Below are positions 24,197 through 33,703 of a stretch of 64,000 bases of DNA, in pieces. The notes under the pieces were generated by a model that saw only the letters and a list, made by a program, of their open reading frames with translations, was not told the origin of the DNA and searched no databases. Within the stretch, counting starts at the first letter, position 1. Each line of letters begins with the position of its first letter. The position numbers and the translations under genes were made by a program. This DNA is from Acidobacteria bacterium 13_1_20CM_3_53_8 (GTDB lineage Bacteria > Acidobacteriota > Blastocatellia > Pyrinomonadales > Pyrinomonadaceae): positions 35,522 through 99,521 of the forward strand of contig MNJR01000064.1 in assembly GCA_001920415.1 (NCBI GenBank), given 5' to 3'.

Positions 24197-26239
24197 TTAT
24201 TTCATATAGCGATCAAGGAAGTCTGCAATCGCTGGATAAAGTTTCAAGCGGTTGGCGAGTTTTACTATGCCGTGGCCTTCGTCAGGGAAGAGCATATATT
24301 CGACCGCCGCGTTGCGAGCGCGCAGGCTGTTCACTATCTGCTCTGCTTCGGTATAAGGCACGCGCGGGTCATTTCGTCCTGCGACGACCAGGAGCGGCGC
24401 TTTGATGCGATCAACTTTTGCAATCGGCGAGATTGTATGAAGAAAATCGAGATCGCGTTCGAGCGAACCGTATTCGACCTCGCGCAACTTGCGACGATAA
24501 CCTTTCGTCGTCTTCAAAAAACTCTCGAAGTTGACTATGCCGTACTGCGCTATGGCCGCAGCCCACAGGTCTGGATAAAGAGTCACAGCGGCGTAAGTCA
24601 TGTAACCGCCGTATGAGCCGCCCATAACGGCTATGCGATGCGCGTCTGCGCCGCCCTGTGTCTTTAACCATTCGACAGACGCCGCCAAATCTCTGACAGA
24701 ATCTTCACGGTGACGCACATCGTCCAGATGCGTATAAGATTTGCCGTAGCCAGTGCTCCCCCTGACGTTCGGCGCAAGCACAGCATAGCCGCGCGACAGA
24801 TAATATTGGGTCGTGTCGCTGAATGTTGCTTGCGTCTGCCCTTCTGGCCCGCCGTGAACCAGAACTATGACGGGAAGCCCCGCAGCGCTCTGTCTTGCGG
24901 CTACGACCGCGACATTCAGGTTCGCCTGCTGGCTTGGCGTCGTCGCTTCGCAGCCGCAATTGTCATTCGATTGATTGAGTCGCGCCGCCAGATTAGCGCC
25001 TGAAGCTTGCGGGCGATAGTACCAGGCGGGAATCTCAATCCCGTCGAAAGTTTTGTAGTGAATCAGCTCAGGCTCTACGAAACTCGTCTGCGGTATGCCA
25101 GCGCGCGAGCTATGTGTCACTTGCGAGAGTTTGCTAGTTCCCAGATCATAGACCCAGACATCCGAATTGAAGCGCGGGCCGCTGAAGCTAAAAGCGAGTT
25201 TAAGATTATTGTTCGCAGGCTGAACACGGTCCTGTGAAAAATCCAGTCCGGTCACAACGCCTTTGCCCGGAAGTTCCAGGGGGGCGCCCTTGGCTCCAAG
25301 CGTTCCGTCCGCATTCACTTCCCTCACATAAAGCTCGCTCATGCCGTCGCGATTAATCGCGTAAGCTATCAATCGAGCGTCCGACGAAATATGGAAGCTA
25401 CTTACGTCCCACTTCGTGTCGTCAAGAATTTCAATCTTCTTCGTCTGCAAACCCATGCGTGCGAGCGACAGAAATTCGCGGCTCACGTTCGTGGAGAGAA
25501 GTATAGAGCGGCCATCGCGCGTGAAGTGTATGCGCTCGAACTGCGAAGCGTCGTCGTGCGGCGTCAGATGCGTGGCCTGCTTAGTGGTTAGATCAACCAA
25601 GTAGAGATCGTTATTCAAACTCAACCGCTCGTCCTCATGCGAGACTATCATCTTCGTTCCGTCCAAGGACCATGCCTCTACGCTGTTCGATCCGTCCTGC
25701 TGATAGACCATCTCCTCGCGCCCCGTCGCAACGTCCATCACGTAGATGTCAAAAAAATCCGGGTTGCGCTTGTTCGATGCGTAGCCGATCCGTTTCCCGT
25801 CATGCGACCACGCGCCGAAGTTGTAGCGAACCTGCGGATTGTTCGTCAGCGCTTTCGCTTGCGAACCGTCCGGCGCTAGCCAGTAAAGCTGCGCGTTCTC
25901 GTCGCCGCCGTGCGCTTTGCCAAAGACTAATCCTGAGCCGTCCGGCGACCATTGGACGAAATCAACGCGGTCTTCGTAAGAGGTCAACTGGTCAGGCCAG
26001 CCGCCTTGAGAGTTGACCGACCAGATTTGATTCGTTCCCGTAATGTTCGTCAAAAAAGCCACGCGCTCGCCCGCAGCAGAGAAAGTAGGCGCGCTCGCGC
26101 TGCGAATGTTCAGATAACGGTCAATCGTGTAAGCGCCCGGCCTCGCGCTGGTGTTTGCATTTTGCGTTTGAGCCGGGATGATAGGAATAAGGAGAGATAG
26201 AAGTGCGAGTATCGGAATAAGGCTTTTAAGTTTCAGCAT
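24197..26239 (-). CDS. Secreted S9-family prolyl oligopeptidase-type serine peptidase
   Basis: 680 residues. A signal peptide (LIPILALLSLLIPIIPAQ) is followed by an N-terminal beta-propeller of WD40-like/PD40 repeats (ASAPTFSAAGERVAFL, VQWSPDGSGLVFG, NFGAWSHDGKRIGYAS) to about residue 400 and an alpha/beta hydrolase domain. The catalytic triad is Ser near 542 in GGSYGGYM, Asp near 623 in GRNDPRVP, and His near 655 in DEGHG. It probably trims peptides in the periplasm or outside, feeding the amino acid transporters nearby. Confidence 0.92.
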   Translation of the reverse strand: MLKLKSLIPILALLSLLIPIIPAQTQNANTSARPGAYTIDRYLNIRSASAPTFSAAGERVAFLTNITGTNQIWSVNSQGGWPDQLTSYEDRVDFVQWSPDGSGLVFGKAHGGDENAQLYWLAPDGSQAKALTNNPQVRYNFGAWSHDGKRIGYASNKRNPDFFDIYVMDVATGREEMVYQQDGSNSVEAWSLDGTKMIVSHEDERLSLNNDLYLVDLTTKQATHLTPHDDASQFERIHFTRDGRSILLSTNVSREFLSLARMGLQTKKIEILDDTKWDVSSFHISSDARLIAYAINRDGMSELYVREVNADGTLGAKGAPLELPGKGVVTGLDFSQDRVQPANNNLKLAFSFSGPRFNSDVWVYDLGTSKLSQVTHSSRAGIPQTSFVEPELIHYKTFDGIEIPAWYYRPQASGANLAARLNQSNDNCGCEATTPSQQANLNVAVVAARQSAAGLPVIVLVHGGPEGQTQATFSDTTQYYLSRGYAVLAPNVRGSTGYGKSYTHLDDVRHREDSVRDLAASVEWLKTQGGADAHRIAVMGGSYGGYMTYAAVTLYPDLWAAAIAQYGIVNFESFLKTTKGYRRKLREVEYGSLERDLDFLHTISPIAKVDRIKAPLLVVAGRNDPRVPYTEAEQIVNSLRARNAAVEYMLFPDEGHGIVKLANRLKLYPAIADFLDRYMK

Positions 26240-26307
26240 TCTAGAATTTCCTTGGGATTAGATGAAAAAGAGTTTTGCGCGCGAAACTTATTCTACATGA
26301 AGCGTGT

Positions 26308-26523
26308 GCACAAATCAGAGCCGCGCTAGCGGCGCGGTGACTTTAGCCCGGCGTTTCAACGCCGGGAAAGAGCGTCATCGCAATTGTCGCGTCGCGCGAG
26401 CGACGATTGAATCACATCTCAATCTTCTCTCTCAACCGTCGCTCGCGCGACGCCTACAAAATCTGACATTTTCTCCCGGCGTTGAAACGCCGGGCTAAAC
26501 TCAAGCCGCCGCTAGCGCGGCTG
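26308..26523. repeat. Large nested GC-rich inverted repeat, family F
   Basis: Arms AGCCGCGCTAGCGGCG / GCCGCTAGCGCGGCT outside, then AGCCCGGCGTTTCAACGCCGGG and its complement, and an inner CGTCGCGCGAGCGACG pair. Transcribed, it forms a very stable three-tier hairpin between the S9 peptidase and the APC gene. The stretch 26240-26556 has no gene. Confidence 0.9.
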
Positions 26524-26556
26524 ATTTGCGCGAGTGCTTTACATTAATTTAGAGAT

Positions 26557-28026
26557 TCAATCCGCCGCGACGCTCGCCGCTTCCGCATCCGCTTTGCGCT
26601 TTCTTTCAGCGAAGATGAAGATGGCTGCGCCTATTATGTTGGCGACGACGATGATGGCGGTAATCTTCGCCGTGAAAGCGGCGTTGCTGGTCACTTGAAT
26701 GATAGGGAAAATTGAGAGCGTGACATAGAGCAGCGTCATCAAAAAACCTGAGAGCGCGACGAGGCGCAGCCACATGTGCGGTCGCTCTTTCAGACTCTTT
26801 AATCCGAAGAGTGGAATGGCAAACATCACCAGATAGGTCAGCGCATAGAAGATGCCGCCAGCGTTGAAGAGCAGTTGAAAAGCCTCCTGCTGCCCTACGC
26901 CTATCAGGCTCACCAACCCCAGGCTGAGCGTGATTAGTCCGGCAATGATGATGGAGTTGATGGGCGTTCTGTATTTAGCATGCAGGCGCGTGAACCATTG
27001 CGGCATTAACCTATCCCACCCCGCGACCATAGGCAGGCGCGTGATGGCCGTAAACGTCACGCTAGCCTGCGCGAACCTGAGCAGGAGCATCATCATAATC
27101 ACAAGCGAGACTATGTAAGCGACAAATCCGAACGAGCGAAAGCCTAAGCTCAAGACCTGCGGGATTGGCCCAATCAAGTCAATGTCGTCGGGTCGCACGA
27201 AGGCAAGCACAGAACTTGTGCCCAGTATAAACATCAGCGCGATGATGGGCGCAGCAAACATTACAGAACGGCCTATGGTGCGCGCAGGGCTGCGACATTC
27301 TCCGGCGAGTATGGCTACGTACTCGAACCCGCCGAGCGCTCCAAAGCCCATCTTGCCAAGGATATTCAGGCTGTTGAGGGAGATTTTCGGTGCGGCGGGC
27401 GTGAGCGGATGGTACTCTGTGATTGTGCCGCGCGCCAGATTCAAGAGTGGCAGCGCAATCAGCGTGACGAAGATCAGAAGCATGATGACGCCGCCCACGT
27501 TATGCACCCATTTGCCTACGCTCAACCCTAGCGTTGAAATCAGCGCCAGCAACCCTATCGCCGTACAACTTGCCGCCGTAACGAACAGCTTATTCCCAGT
27601 CAGCCAGGCAGAGTTCGGTCCGAGCGCGTATGAGATATAGTTTGTCGTCTGTAGACCTAGCTCCGAGGTGTTCAGCATCACGAAGAGCCAGAGATTCCAC
27701 GCTACCATAAAGCCGACCAATTCGCTGAAGCCCAGTTTGGCCCACTGGTACAGCCCGCCTTCTAGCGGCATCAATCGGTTCAGATGTATGACGACAATGG
27801 CCGAAGGGATGTAGAAGAATGCAATCGCAAGGAGCCAGAAGATTATGTGCGACGGGCCTAGCTTTCCGGCAACGCCCACCCATGCAAGCCCTACTATGAA
27901 GAGTATCTGTGTGAGGACTAGGCTGCCCAGGCCAAGCTCTTTCTTCAGAGCTTTGCTTCGCTCTTCGACGCGCTCTTCCTCGTGCTGAAATTCTGCGGTC
28001 GTGATTGCGCGAGCTTCTTCTGACAT
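26557..28026 (-). CDS. APC-superfamily amino acid permease
   Basis: 489 residues, about twelve membrane helices. The first helix (GLGSLVLTQILFIVGLAWVG) and the sixth region (LGKMGFGALGGFEYVAILAGECRSPARTIGRSV) carry the unwound-helix Gly motifs and the conserved E-x-x-x-P loop of amino acid/polyamine antiporters such as GadC-like proteins. The substrate cannot be assigned. The N- and C-terminal tails are charged and cytoplasmic. Confidence 0.9.
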   Translation of the reverse strand: MSEEARAITTAEFQHEEERVEERSKALKKELGLGSLVLTQILFIVGLAWVGVAGKLGPSHIIFWLLAIAFFYIPSAIVVIHLNRLMPLEGGLYQWAKLGFSELVGFMVAWNLWLFVMLNTSELGLQTTNYISYALGPNSAWLTGNKLFVTAASCTAIGLLALISTLGLSVGKWVHNVGGVIMLLIFVTLIALPLLNLARGTITEYHPLTPAAPKISLNSLNILGKMGFGALGGFEYVAILAGECRSPARTIGRSVMFAAPIIALMFILGTSSVLAFVRPDDIDLIGPIPQVLSLGFRSFGFVAYIVSLVIMMMLLLRFAQASVTFTAITRLPMVAGWDRLMPQWFTRLHAKYRTPINSIIIAGLITLSLGLVSLIGVGQQEAFQLLFNAGGIFYALTYLVMFAIPLFGLKSLKERPHMWLRLVALSGFLMTLLYVTLSIFPIIQVTSNAAFTAKITAIIVVANIIGAAIFIFAERKRKADAEAASVAAD

Positions 28027-28071
28027 ACAGGCGGCCTCTGTAAAAATTTTCAGCGCTTCAAAATTTATTGT

Positions 28072-28276
28072 AGGAGTTACGCAGTTGAACGAGCGTGTCA
28101 GTACCGCCTGCGGTAGCGGGCGGGTCTGTTAGCAAAGTAAAAAGGCAAAAGGCAAATAAAAAGATTGGCTTCTTCTCACTTTTTACTTTTACCTTTTTAC
28201 TTTGCTAACAGACCCGCCCGCTACCGCAGGCGGTACTGACTTTTGCTGCACTTTCCTATCAACTGCGTAACTCCTA
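28072..28276. repeat. Composite inverted repeat with terminal GAGTTACGCAGTTGA and inner GC/AT arms
   Basis: Three nested arm pairs: AGGAGTTACGCAGTTGA at 28070 with TCAACTGCGTAACTCCT near 28259; GTCAGTACCGCCTGCGGTAGCGGGCGGG with its complement at 28206-28242 (given here in parts); and inner AAAGTAAAAAGGCAAAAG heptamers. The GC arm recurs at 32381, 32524 and, in part, 56005. Confidence 0.9.
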
Positions 28277-28313
28277 TATTGAATAACTCTACAGCCTCGC
28301 GCATGGATTCCGA

Positions 28314-29075
28314 TTACGACTCTGAAGGCGCAGCGGACGATGACGATGACGAAGTGTGATCCAGCACTATGCGCCACAGCCCGCGCGCCGTGCGGCGCAG
28401 GATTAGAGTGAAGCGACCGTTAGGGCGGTCGTCTGCGCGCACCAGTTCCCATCGCCCAACGACGACCGCAGAGTTAGGGCCGAGCGGCGTTACCTCAAGC
28501 TCAGAGAAGACGAGCGTGCCCATCTTCGCGCGCGTGTCGTAGCTGCGCTTGTACTGCTCCAACACAGTCTGCCAGCCGCGCATCACTCCGTCGCCCGATA
28601 CGAAAGTCGTGTTGGGCGAGCGCTCGTAGCCCTCCATGAATCCATTGATGTCGCCGCGATTCCATGCAGCCTGCTGCGCGTCCAGCACTGAGCGAATTTC
28701 CAGCATGATGCGAGCGTCGCCCGGCGCCATGCGTCTAGTCGAACGCGGTTGCTCTGCAACGATGGAGGTCTGTAGCCTCCTAGAAGAGCGCGCTCCCGGC
28801 TGTGCGCTTGGTTGCGGAGAAGTTGACGGCGCTGCGGGTGAGACCGTAGGCGGTATGATGGTAGGTGAACTGGGTTGTTCGGGCGATGGCCGAGTTGTAG
28901 GTGACGGTTGTTGTGCTGGCGTCTGCGGCGATGGTTGTGCTGTCGGTTGAGTTGATGGCTGCGTTGACGGTTGCGGCGAGGGACTAGGTGACGATTGCGG
29001 CGTAGTGCCTTGGGCAGATACGTGCGCGGCTGTTGATAAGATCAAGATGCTGGCGAAGAGGAGCGTAAGTTTCAT
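28314..29075 (-). CDS. Secreted NTF2-like (DUF4440) protein with Pro/Ser/Gln linker
   Basis: 253 residues: a signal peptide (MKLTLLFASILILSTAAHVSAQ), about 80 residues of Pro/Ser/Gln/Thr low-complexity linker, then an NTF2-like domain (EIRSVLDAQQAAWNRGDINGFMEGY, VMRGWQTVLEQYKRSY, GRFTLILRRTARGLWRIVLDHTS). Layout and motifs match the protein at 21763, so these are paralogues. The linker suggests attachment to or passage through the envelope. AAGGAAAAG before ATG 29075 decides the start. Confidence 0.8.
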   Translation of the reverse strand: MKLTLLFASILILSTAAHVSAQGTTPQSSPSPSPQPSTQPSTQPTAQPSPQTPAQQPSPTTRPSPEQPSSPTIIPPTVSPAAPSTSPQPSAQPGARSSRRLQTSIVAEQPRSTRRMAPGDARIMLEIRSVLDAQQAAWNRGDINGFMEGYERSPNTTFVSGDGVMRGWQTVLEQYKRSYDTRAKMGTLVFSELEVTPLGPNSAVVVGRWELVRADDRPNGRFTLILRRTARGLWRIVLDHTSSSSSSAAPSES

Positions 29076-29294
29076 CGTTATCTTTTCCTTTATGGTTCGG
29101 TTATTTGAATAAAGAACGTTGATGGAGCGGACTTTTTGCGCGCTTGACACTCGAATTAAGATACCTGCCCATAAGATCGCTTCTTAAATCTCTGAAAGGC
29201 AAACGGGTCTTCACTCAAACGTGCTGCGGTTTTCCTAGAATTGCCGCGCCATTGTTAAGGAACAAGCGCGCCCGCGTCAAGAAAAATAGCTTCC

Positions 29295-30035
29295 CTAACG
29301 GCTGCGAGACTCAAGCCACAAGCGCACAGCCACGCGCATGGCGGGCGCAATCTCGTGCCCCGCGTCGTAATTTTTCACTTCGACATCGTTTGCGCGCTCG
29401 CGCAATTTTTCTGCAAAATCTCTTACACGCTCAGGCGGGTAATACTCATCGCGCTCGCCGCTCAGGTAGAGCACAGAAGCCGCCGTCTCTTTATACTTTT
29501 CATCCACGTCCCAGTCGCCCGGAATCCCGCCGCATATGCCTACGACGCCGCGCAAACGATCAGCATGCGCGAAGGCAAAGCGAAAGTTGAGCGCGCAGGT
29601 TTGCGAAAAGCCCAGGAGAAAAATTCTATTCCTATCAGCGATGCCTTCATCAACAAGCTGTTCAATCACGCCGAGCAGCGCACGATGATGAAGCGCCACA
29701 GAATCTTCCGGGTGAAAATTTGTCAGCCATCCGAAGCCGTACCTGAGCGGCCCGCCCTTCTCCTTCGACTCTTTCAAGTGCTGATGAAAGCCCTGCAACG
29801 AGACCAGAGCGAAATCATCAGGCGCTAGAAGGCGCGCCTCGCGCATCATGCGCCGCTTGTTCTCGCCATAGCCGTGCAGCGCGATTAGCAGCGGATGCGC
29901 AGTTGCGCGCGTCGGCGGGATTGTATTCTCCGCACTACTTTCATTCGGCAGCGCTACGTCGTAATAGATTTTCACTTCCGCAGTGAGCGTGCGCTCTTCC
30001 GCCGAAACGTCCAATCTTTTCTCTTCAGTTGTCAT
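29295..30035 (-). CDS. Alpha/beta hydrolase (phospholipase/carboxylesterase type)
   Basis: 246 residues. The oxyanion region is LIALHGYGENKRRM, the nucleophile Ser lies in LLGFSQTCAL (about residue 144), Asp in LSGERDEYYPPE and His in DAGHEI. This set fits the phospholipase/carboxylesterase (YpfH/Est) group of cytoplasmic esterases. No signal peptide. The substrate is unknown. Confidence 0.85.
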   Translation of the reverse strand: MTTEEKRLDVSAEERTLTAEVKIYYDVALPNESSAENTIPPTRATAHPLLIALHGYGENKRRMMREARLLAPDDFALVSLQGFHQHLKESKEKGGPLRYGFGWLTNFHPEDSVALHHRALLGVIEQLVDEGIADRNRIFLLGFSQTCALNFRFAFAHADRLRGVVGICGGIPGDWDVDEKYKETAASVLYLSGERDEYYPPERVRDFAEKLRERANDVEVKNYDAGHEIAPAMRVAVRLWLESRSR

Positions 30036-30097
30036 CTGAATTTTGAGATTTCAAATTTGAAATTAGCTTGGATAAGAACAACCGGAAGCAACTCGGC

Positions 30098-30236
30098 TCT
30101 TAGCGAGCTTAAGCATTTCCCTTTGCGCCTTTGCGTGAACCCTCAATTCTCTCAAAGCTCAAGATTCATTTTAGTTGCAGGTTCACGCAAAGGCGCAAAG
30201 AAAAGAGCAAAGACCGCAAAGAGAGAACGCAAAGTC
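30098..30236. repeat. Inverted repeat, family D
   Basis: TTAGCGAGCTTAAGC, CTTTGCGCCTTTGCGTGAAC on the left; GTTCACGCAAAGGCGCAAAG and further AAAGACCGCAAAGAG copies on the right. Located between the helicase and the esterase genes. Confidence 0.9.
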
Positions 30237-30241
30237 TTCGC

Positions 30242-32314
30242 TTAATTCAAATAACCGCTTGGCTCATCCGTCTTATCTTCTATTGTAGACGTGCTCGCCG
30301 TATCAATCTCTTCTTCCAATGTCCAGATGTCGAAAAGCTCTGGCGGAACTTCCGTAATAAAACGCGAAGGTCTTTGCAGAACTGTCTGACGATTGAAATC
30401 CGTAATCATCAAAGGATAAGTGATGTAAAGCCCGTCGCCAGCGCGCGTCAACGCTACGTACCAGAGACGCCGCTCCTCTTCTTCGCCCTCCGGGTCACGA
30501 AGCGAGCGAGGGCTTGGGAATTTTCCGTCGGCAGCCCAGATGATAAAGACCACGCGCCACTCTAATCCCTTCGCCTGATGGACGGAACTCAAAGTCAGCA
30601 GTTCGTCCTCTTCGCCTCCCATCACAACATCCTCTCCCATCACAGGCTGCGGCGCGCCGTAGCGTTCGGTTGCAAGCAGAGCAAGCTCGCCCAAAAATTC
30701 TTCCGTTGAATTGTAACGCGCGCTGTAACGCGCTAACTGCTGCAAATCTTCACGGCGCGCCTCCGCGTTCTCGTAATTCTGCGCAAGGTAATCTGAGTAG
30801 CCGCGCTCCAGAATTATCTCAATCTGCTTCGCGGGATTTTGTCTCGCGTCGTCCCTAACGAGATTTTCAATCAGAGCCAAAAACTCCGTCCAGCCGCTAC
30901 CGCGACGAGGCGCGGCCTGAAAGCTAGCGCGGCGCACGAGCGCGAGCGGGTCTGGCGCCGTCGAGAGTTGTTCCCAGATTCTATTCGCTGTCGCAGGGCC
31001 AACTTGCGGCACAAGACGCAGCACGCGCTTCCACGCTAATTCGTCGCGCGGGTTTACGATTATTCTGAGGTAAGAGACCACGTCTTTGATGTGCGCCTGC
31101 TCAAAAAAGCGCACGCCACTATGAACTTTGTACGGGATGCCGCGACGGGTCAACTCAAGCTGCAATTCGAGCGAGTGATAGTGCGAACGATAAAGCACGG
31201 CCACCTCTTCTAGCGGAACATTTTCGTCTCTCAATTCGAGAATACGAGAGGCTATGAACGCGGCCTGCTGGTCTGCGTCACGCGCAGGCACGAGCGCAGG
31301 GTTCATGCCTTTCGACGGGCGCGCCGACTTCAGAATTTTGGGAAACTGTTTGCGGTTCGATGCAATCGAGACGTTTGCGAGCGCTAGGATTTCGGGCGTT
31401 GAGCGATAGTTAGTTTCAAGACGAAAGACGCGCGCCTCCGGGTATCTTTTCGGAAACTCGTATATGTTCGCAAACTCCGCGCCGCGCCAAGCGAATATGC
31501 TTTGCGCATCATCGCCTACGACCATCACGTTGCGATGACGAACGGCAAGCAGGTCAATAATCTCTGCCTGAAGCTTGTTCGTGTCCTGATATTCGTCAAC
31601 GAGTATGTGCTGGAACTGATCCGCGTAGAGATTTGCTATGTCCGGCTTCTCCAAGAGAAGGCGCTTCCAGTTAAGCAGCAGGTCGTCGTAATCCATCACG
31701 TTGCGCTCGCGCTTTCGCTCCATGTAGATTGCGTCAACGCGCTTTATCTGCTGGCTCAAAAGTTCAAAATGCGGATAGTTGCGCGCGACCGTTTCTTCAA
31801 TCGGGCGATCCGTGTTGTTGGCAAAGCTTATGATGTCGCCTAAAACTTCTGCTTTGGGAAATCTTCTGGCTTTCGTATCAATGCCTGCTTCGTCAACGCA
31901 GGTCGAGAGGAAATCTTTCGCGTCTTCGGAATCTAAGATAGTGTAGTTAGCCTGATAGCCAAGTGATTCTGCGTGGCGGCGCAAGGTAAGATTTGCTATG
32001 CGATGAAACGTCCCGCCCCAAACCCTACGGACATCGCCACCCGTCAGAGCTTCCACGCGGCGCAGCATCTCGCGCGCGGCGCGGTTGGTGAAAGTTGCCA
32101 GCATTACGCGCGCGGGCGCAACGCCTTGCTCGACCAGGTATGCCACGCGATAAGTAATCACGCGCGTCTTGCCAGAGCCTGCGCCTGCGACCACGAGTGC
32201 AGCGCCCGGCGGCGAGGTCACAGCCGCAAACTGCTCGTCGTTCAACTCCGCGCGGTAACGCGCCAATCTTTCAGGCGCAAGCGCATCAGCCCGTTTGATA
32301 ACGTAACGTTTCAT
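30242..32314 (-). CDS. UvrD/PcrA-type ATP-dependent DNA helicase
   Basis: Superfamily 1A 3'-5' helicase of about 690 residues that unwinds DNA in repair or removes RecA. Motifs in order: AGAGSGKTR (Walker A), ATFTNRAAREM, VDEYQDTN (Walker B), GDDAQSIFAWRGA, RLETNYRST, SSVHQAKGLEWRVVF and LWYVALTRA. The C-terminal region after motif VI is short and acidic, without the PcrA Tudor domain being evident, so the precise name is left open. ATG 32314 has GGAAGAG just upstream; ATGs at 32323 and 32344 are alternatives. Confidence 0.93.
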   Translation of the reverse strand: MKRYVIKRADALAPERLARYRAELNDEQFAAVTSPPGAALVVAGAGSGKTRVITYRVAYLVEQGVAPARVMLATFTNRAAREMLRRVEALTGGDVRRVWGGTFHRIANLTLRRHAESLGYQANYTILDSEDAKDFLSTCVDEAGIDTKARRFPKAEVLGDIISFANNTDRPIEETVARNYPHFELLSQQIKRVDAIYMERKRERNVMDYDDLLLNWKRLLLEKPDIANLYADQFQHILVDEYQDTNKLQAEIIDLLAVRHRNVMVVGDDAQSIFAWRGAEFANIYEFPKRYPEARVFRLETNYRSTPEILALANVSIASNRKQFPKILKSARPSKGMNPALVPARDADQQAAFIASRILELRDENVPLEEVAVLYRSHYHSLELQLELTRRGIPYKVHSGVRFFEQAHIKDVVSYLRIIVNPRDELAWKRVLRLVPQVGPATANRIWEQLSTAPDPLALVRRASFQAAPRRGSGWTEFLALIENLVRDDARQNPAKQIEIILERGYSDYLAQNYENAEARREDLQQLARYSARYNSTEEFLGELALLATERYGAPQPVMGEDVVMGGEEDELLTLSSVHQAKGLEWRVVFIIWAADGKFPSPRSLRDPEGEEEERRLWYVALTRAGDGLYITYPLMITDFNRQTVLQRPSRFITEVPPELFDIWTLEEEIDTASTSTIEDKTDEPSGYLN

Positions 32315-32380
32315 CTCTTCCATTCGCTTATAACATGCAAACAAGCGGCGCGGGAAATGGAATCATAGAAGCAGAGAACC

Positions 32381-32563
32381 GAGTCAGTACCGCCTGCGGT
32401 AGCGGGCGGGTAATGGAAGGGATGAGGGCGAAGGGATAAGGGATGAATAAGAAGGAGTGGTTGTGTCAACATGCAATTGACTCACTCTTACTCATCCCTT
32501 ATCCCTCATCCTTCATCCCTCTGTCCCCCCGCCCGCTACCGCAGGCGGTACTGACCACTCGCT
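32381..32563. repeat. Composite inverted repeat, GC arms plus AAGGGATGA heptamers
   Basis: Outer arms GAGTCAGTACCGCCTGCGG... and ...CCGCAGGCGGTACTGAC share sequence with the element at 28072. The inner arms are GGGATAA/GGGATGA/AGGGATGAGGG units and their complement. Lies in the 347-bp gap between divergent helicase and ybaB; both promoters must be here too. Confidence 0.9.
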
Positions 32564-32661
32564 ATCGGCTCTTACAGATTGCATTCGCGCTTAATGAAAG
32601 CTAGGATGAGATTAGAGCAAACTTTTAGACTAATATATCAGTTAAGAGAGGTCTTAAAGAG

Positions 32662-32967
32662 ATGAAATTTCCGGGCGGGATGAACATACAGCAGATGATG
32701 AAGCAGGCGCAGGCAATGCAGGAGAAGATGCAGCGCGAGATGGAAGAGCTGATCGTAGAAGCATCGGCTGGCGGCGGAGTGGTAAGCGTTCAGATGCGCG
32801 GCAGCCACGAAGTCGAAGCGGTGAAGATTGACCCAGAAGCGGTGAAAGACGGCGACGTTGAGATGCTGCAAGACCTTATAGTAGCCGCCATGAACGAAGC
32901 CAACCGCAAGGTCGAAGAGGCCATGAAGAGCAAGATAGGCGGCATGCTCCCGCCAGGACTACTTTAA
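32662..32967 (+). CDS. ybaB: YbaB/EbfC nucleoid-associated protein
   Basis: 101-residue DNA-binding dimer. [22 protein letters not shown] forms the first helix; the central beta sheet has [44 protein letters not shown] is the second helix, all typical. It precedes recR, the classic ybaB-recR pairing. dnaX, usually upstream, is absent here. Confidence 0.95.
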   Translation: MKFPGGMNIQQMMKQAQAMQEKMQREMEELIVEASAGGGVVSVQMRGSHEVEAVKIDPEAVKDGDVEMLQDLIVAAMNEANRKVEEAMKSKIGGMLPPGLL

Positions 32968-32969
32968 TT

Positions 32970-33084
32970 TTGGATTTTGGATTGCCGATTTTGGATTAAG
33001 AAGTTGAGAGGCGCTCAATTTGAAATTTAAACTCTCAAGCTTAATCCACTGCTTCAATCCAAAATCCAAAATCTAAAATCCAAA
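32970..33084. repeat. Inverted repeat, family B, abutting the recR start codon
   Basis: GATTTTGGATT-type heptamers on the left and the complementary AATCCAAAATC series on the right. Its last base is directly before the recR ATG, so the gene has no separate ribosome site. Confidence 0.9.
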
Positions 33085-33699
33085 ATGCTAGAATACGCTG
33101 AACCAGTTACGAAGCTGATTGATGAATTTAAGCGGCTGCCGGGCATTGGGCACAAGACGGCGCAGCGGTTGGCCTTCCACATCTTGCGCGTGCCGGAAGC
33201 GGATGTTGAAAGGTTCGTGGGCGCGTTGCGCGAGGTTAAGGAGCGCATAGGCTTCTGCTCTATCTGCAACAACCTGACGGACGTTGACCCTTGCCGCTTC
33301 TGCTCAAGCGCTGGCCGCGACCGCTCTATGATCTGCGTAGTCGAAGAGCCTTACAATCTGGTCGCAGTCGAAAAGACCAGAAGCTACAAGGGGCTTTACC
33401 ACGTGCTGCACGGAAGTCTTTCTCCGATTCGCGGCATTGGCCCGGACGACCTTCACCTTGCGAACCTGCTGCCGCGCCTTAAACCAGAAAATAATGAAGG
33501 CATAGAGGTGAGCGAAGTTATCCTTGCTACAAACCCGAACACTGAAGGCGAGGCGACGGCCAACTACATCAGCCGCCTTCTTAAGCCGCTCGGCGTGCGC
33601 GTGACGCGCATAGCGATGGGGATGCCTGTCGGGAGCGACCTAGAATACGTTGACGAGGTGACGATGGACAAGGCGCTCGCCAACCGCCACGAGATTTAG
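33085..33699 (+). CDS. recR: Recombination mediator RecR
   Basis: With RecF/RecO, loads RecA on gapped DNA. The 204-residue protein contains the helix-hairpin-helix LPGIGHKTAQRLAFHIL, the zinc finger CSICNNLTDVDPCRFC (about residues 57-72), and a Toprim domain (ICVVEEPYNLVAVEKT, VILATNPNTEGEATANYI). The start codon follows the repeat element with no gap and no Shine-Dalgarno sequence. It is followed by the DinB-like gene at 4-nt spacing. Confidence 0.97.
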   Translation: MLEYAEPVTKLIDEFKRLPGIGHKTAQRLAFHILRVPEADVERFVGALREVKERIGFCSICNNLTDVDPCRFCSSAGRDRSMICVVEEPYNLVAVEKTRSYKGLYHVLHGSLSPIRGIGPDDLHLANLLPRLKPENNEGIEVSEVILATNPNTEGEATANYISRLLKPLGVRVTRIAMGMPVGSDLEYVDEVTMDKALANRHEI

Positions 33700-33703
33700 A
33701 GCG

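Noticed and set aside
26308..26523. Insertion sequence or attachment site
   Set aside because: No transposase frame, no target duplication that I can see; the structure is that of REP-type nested palindromes.
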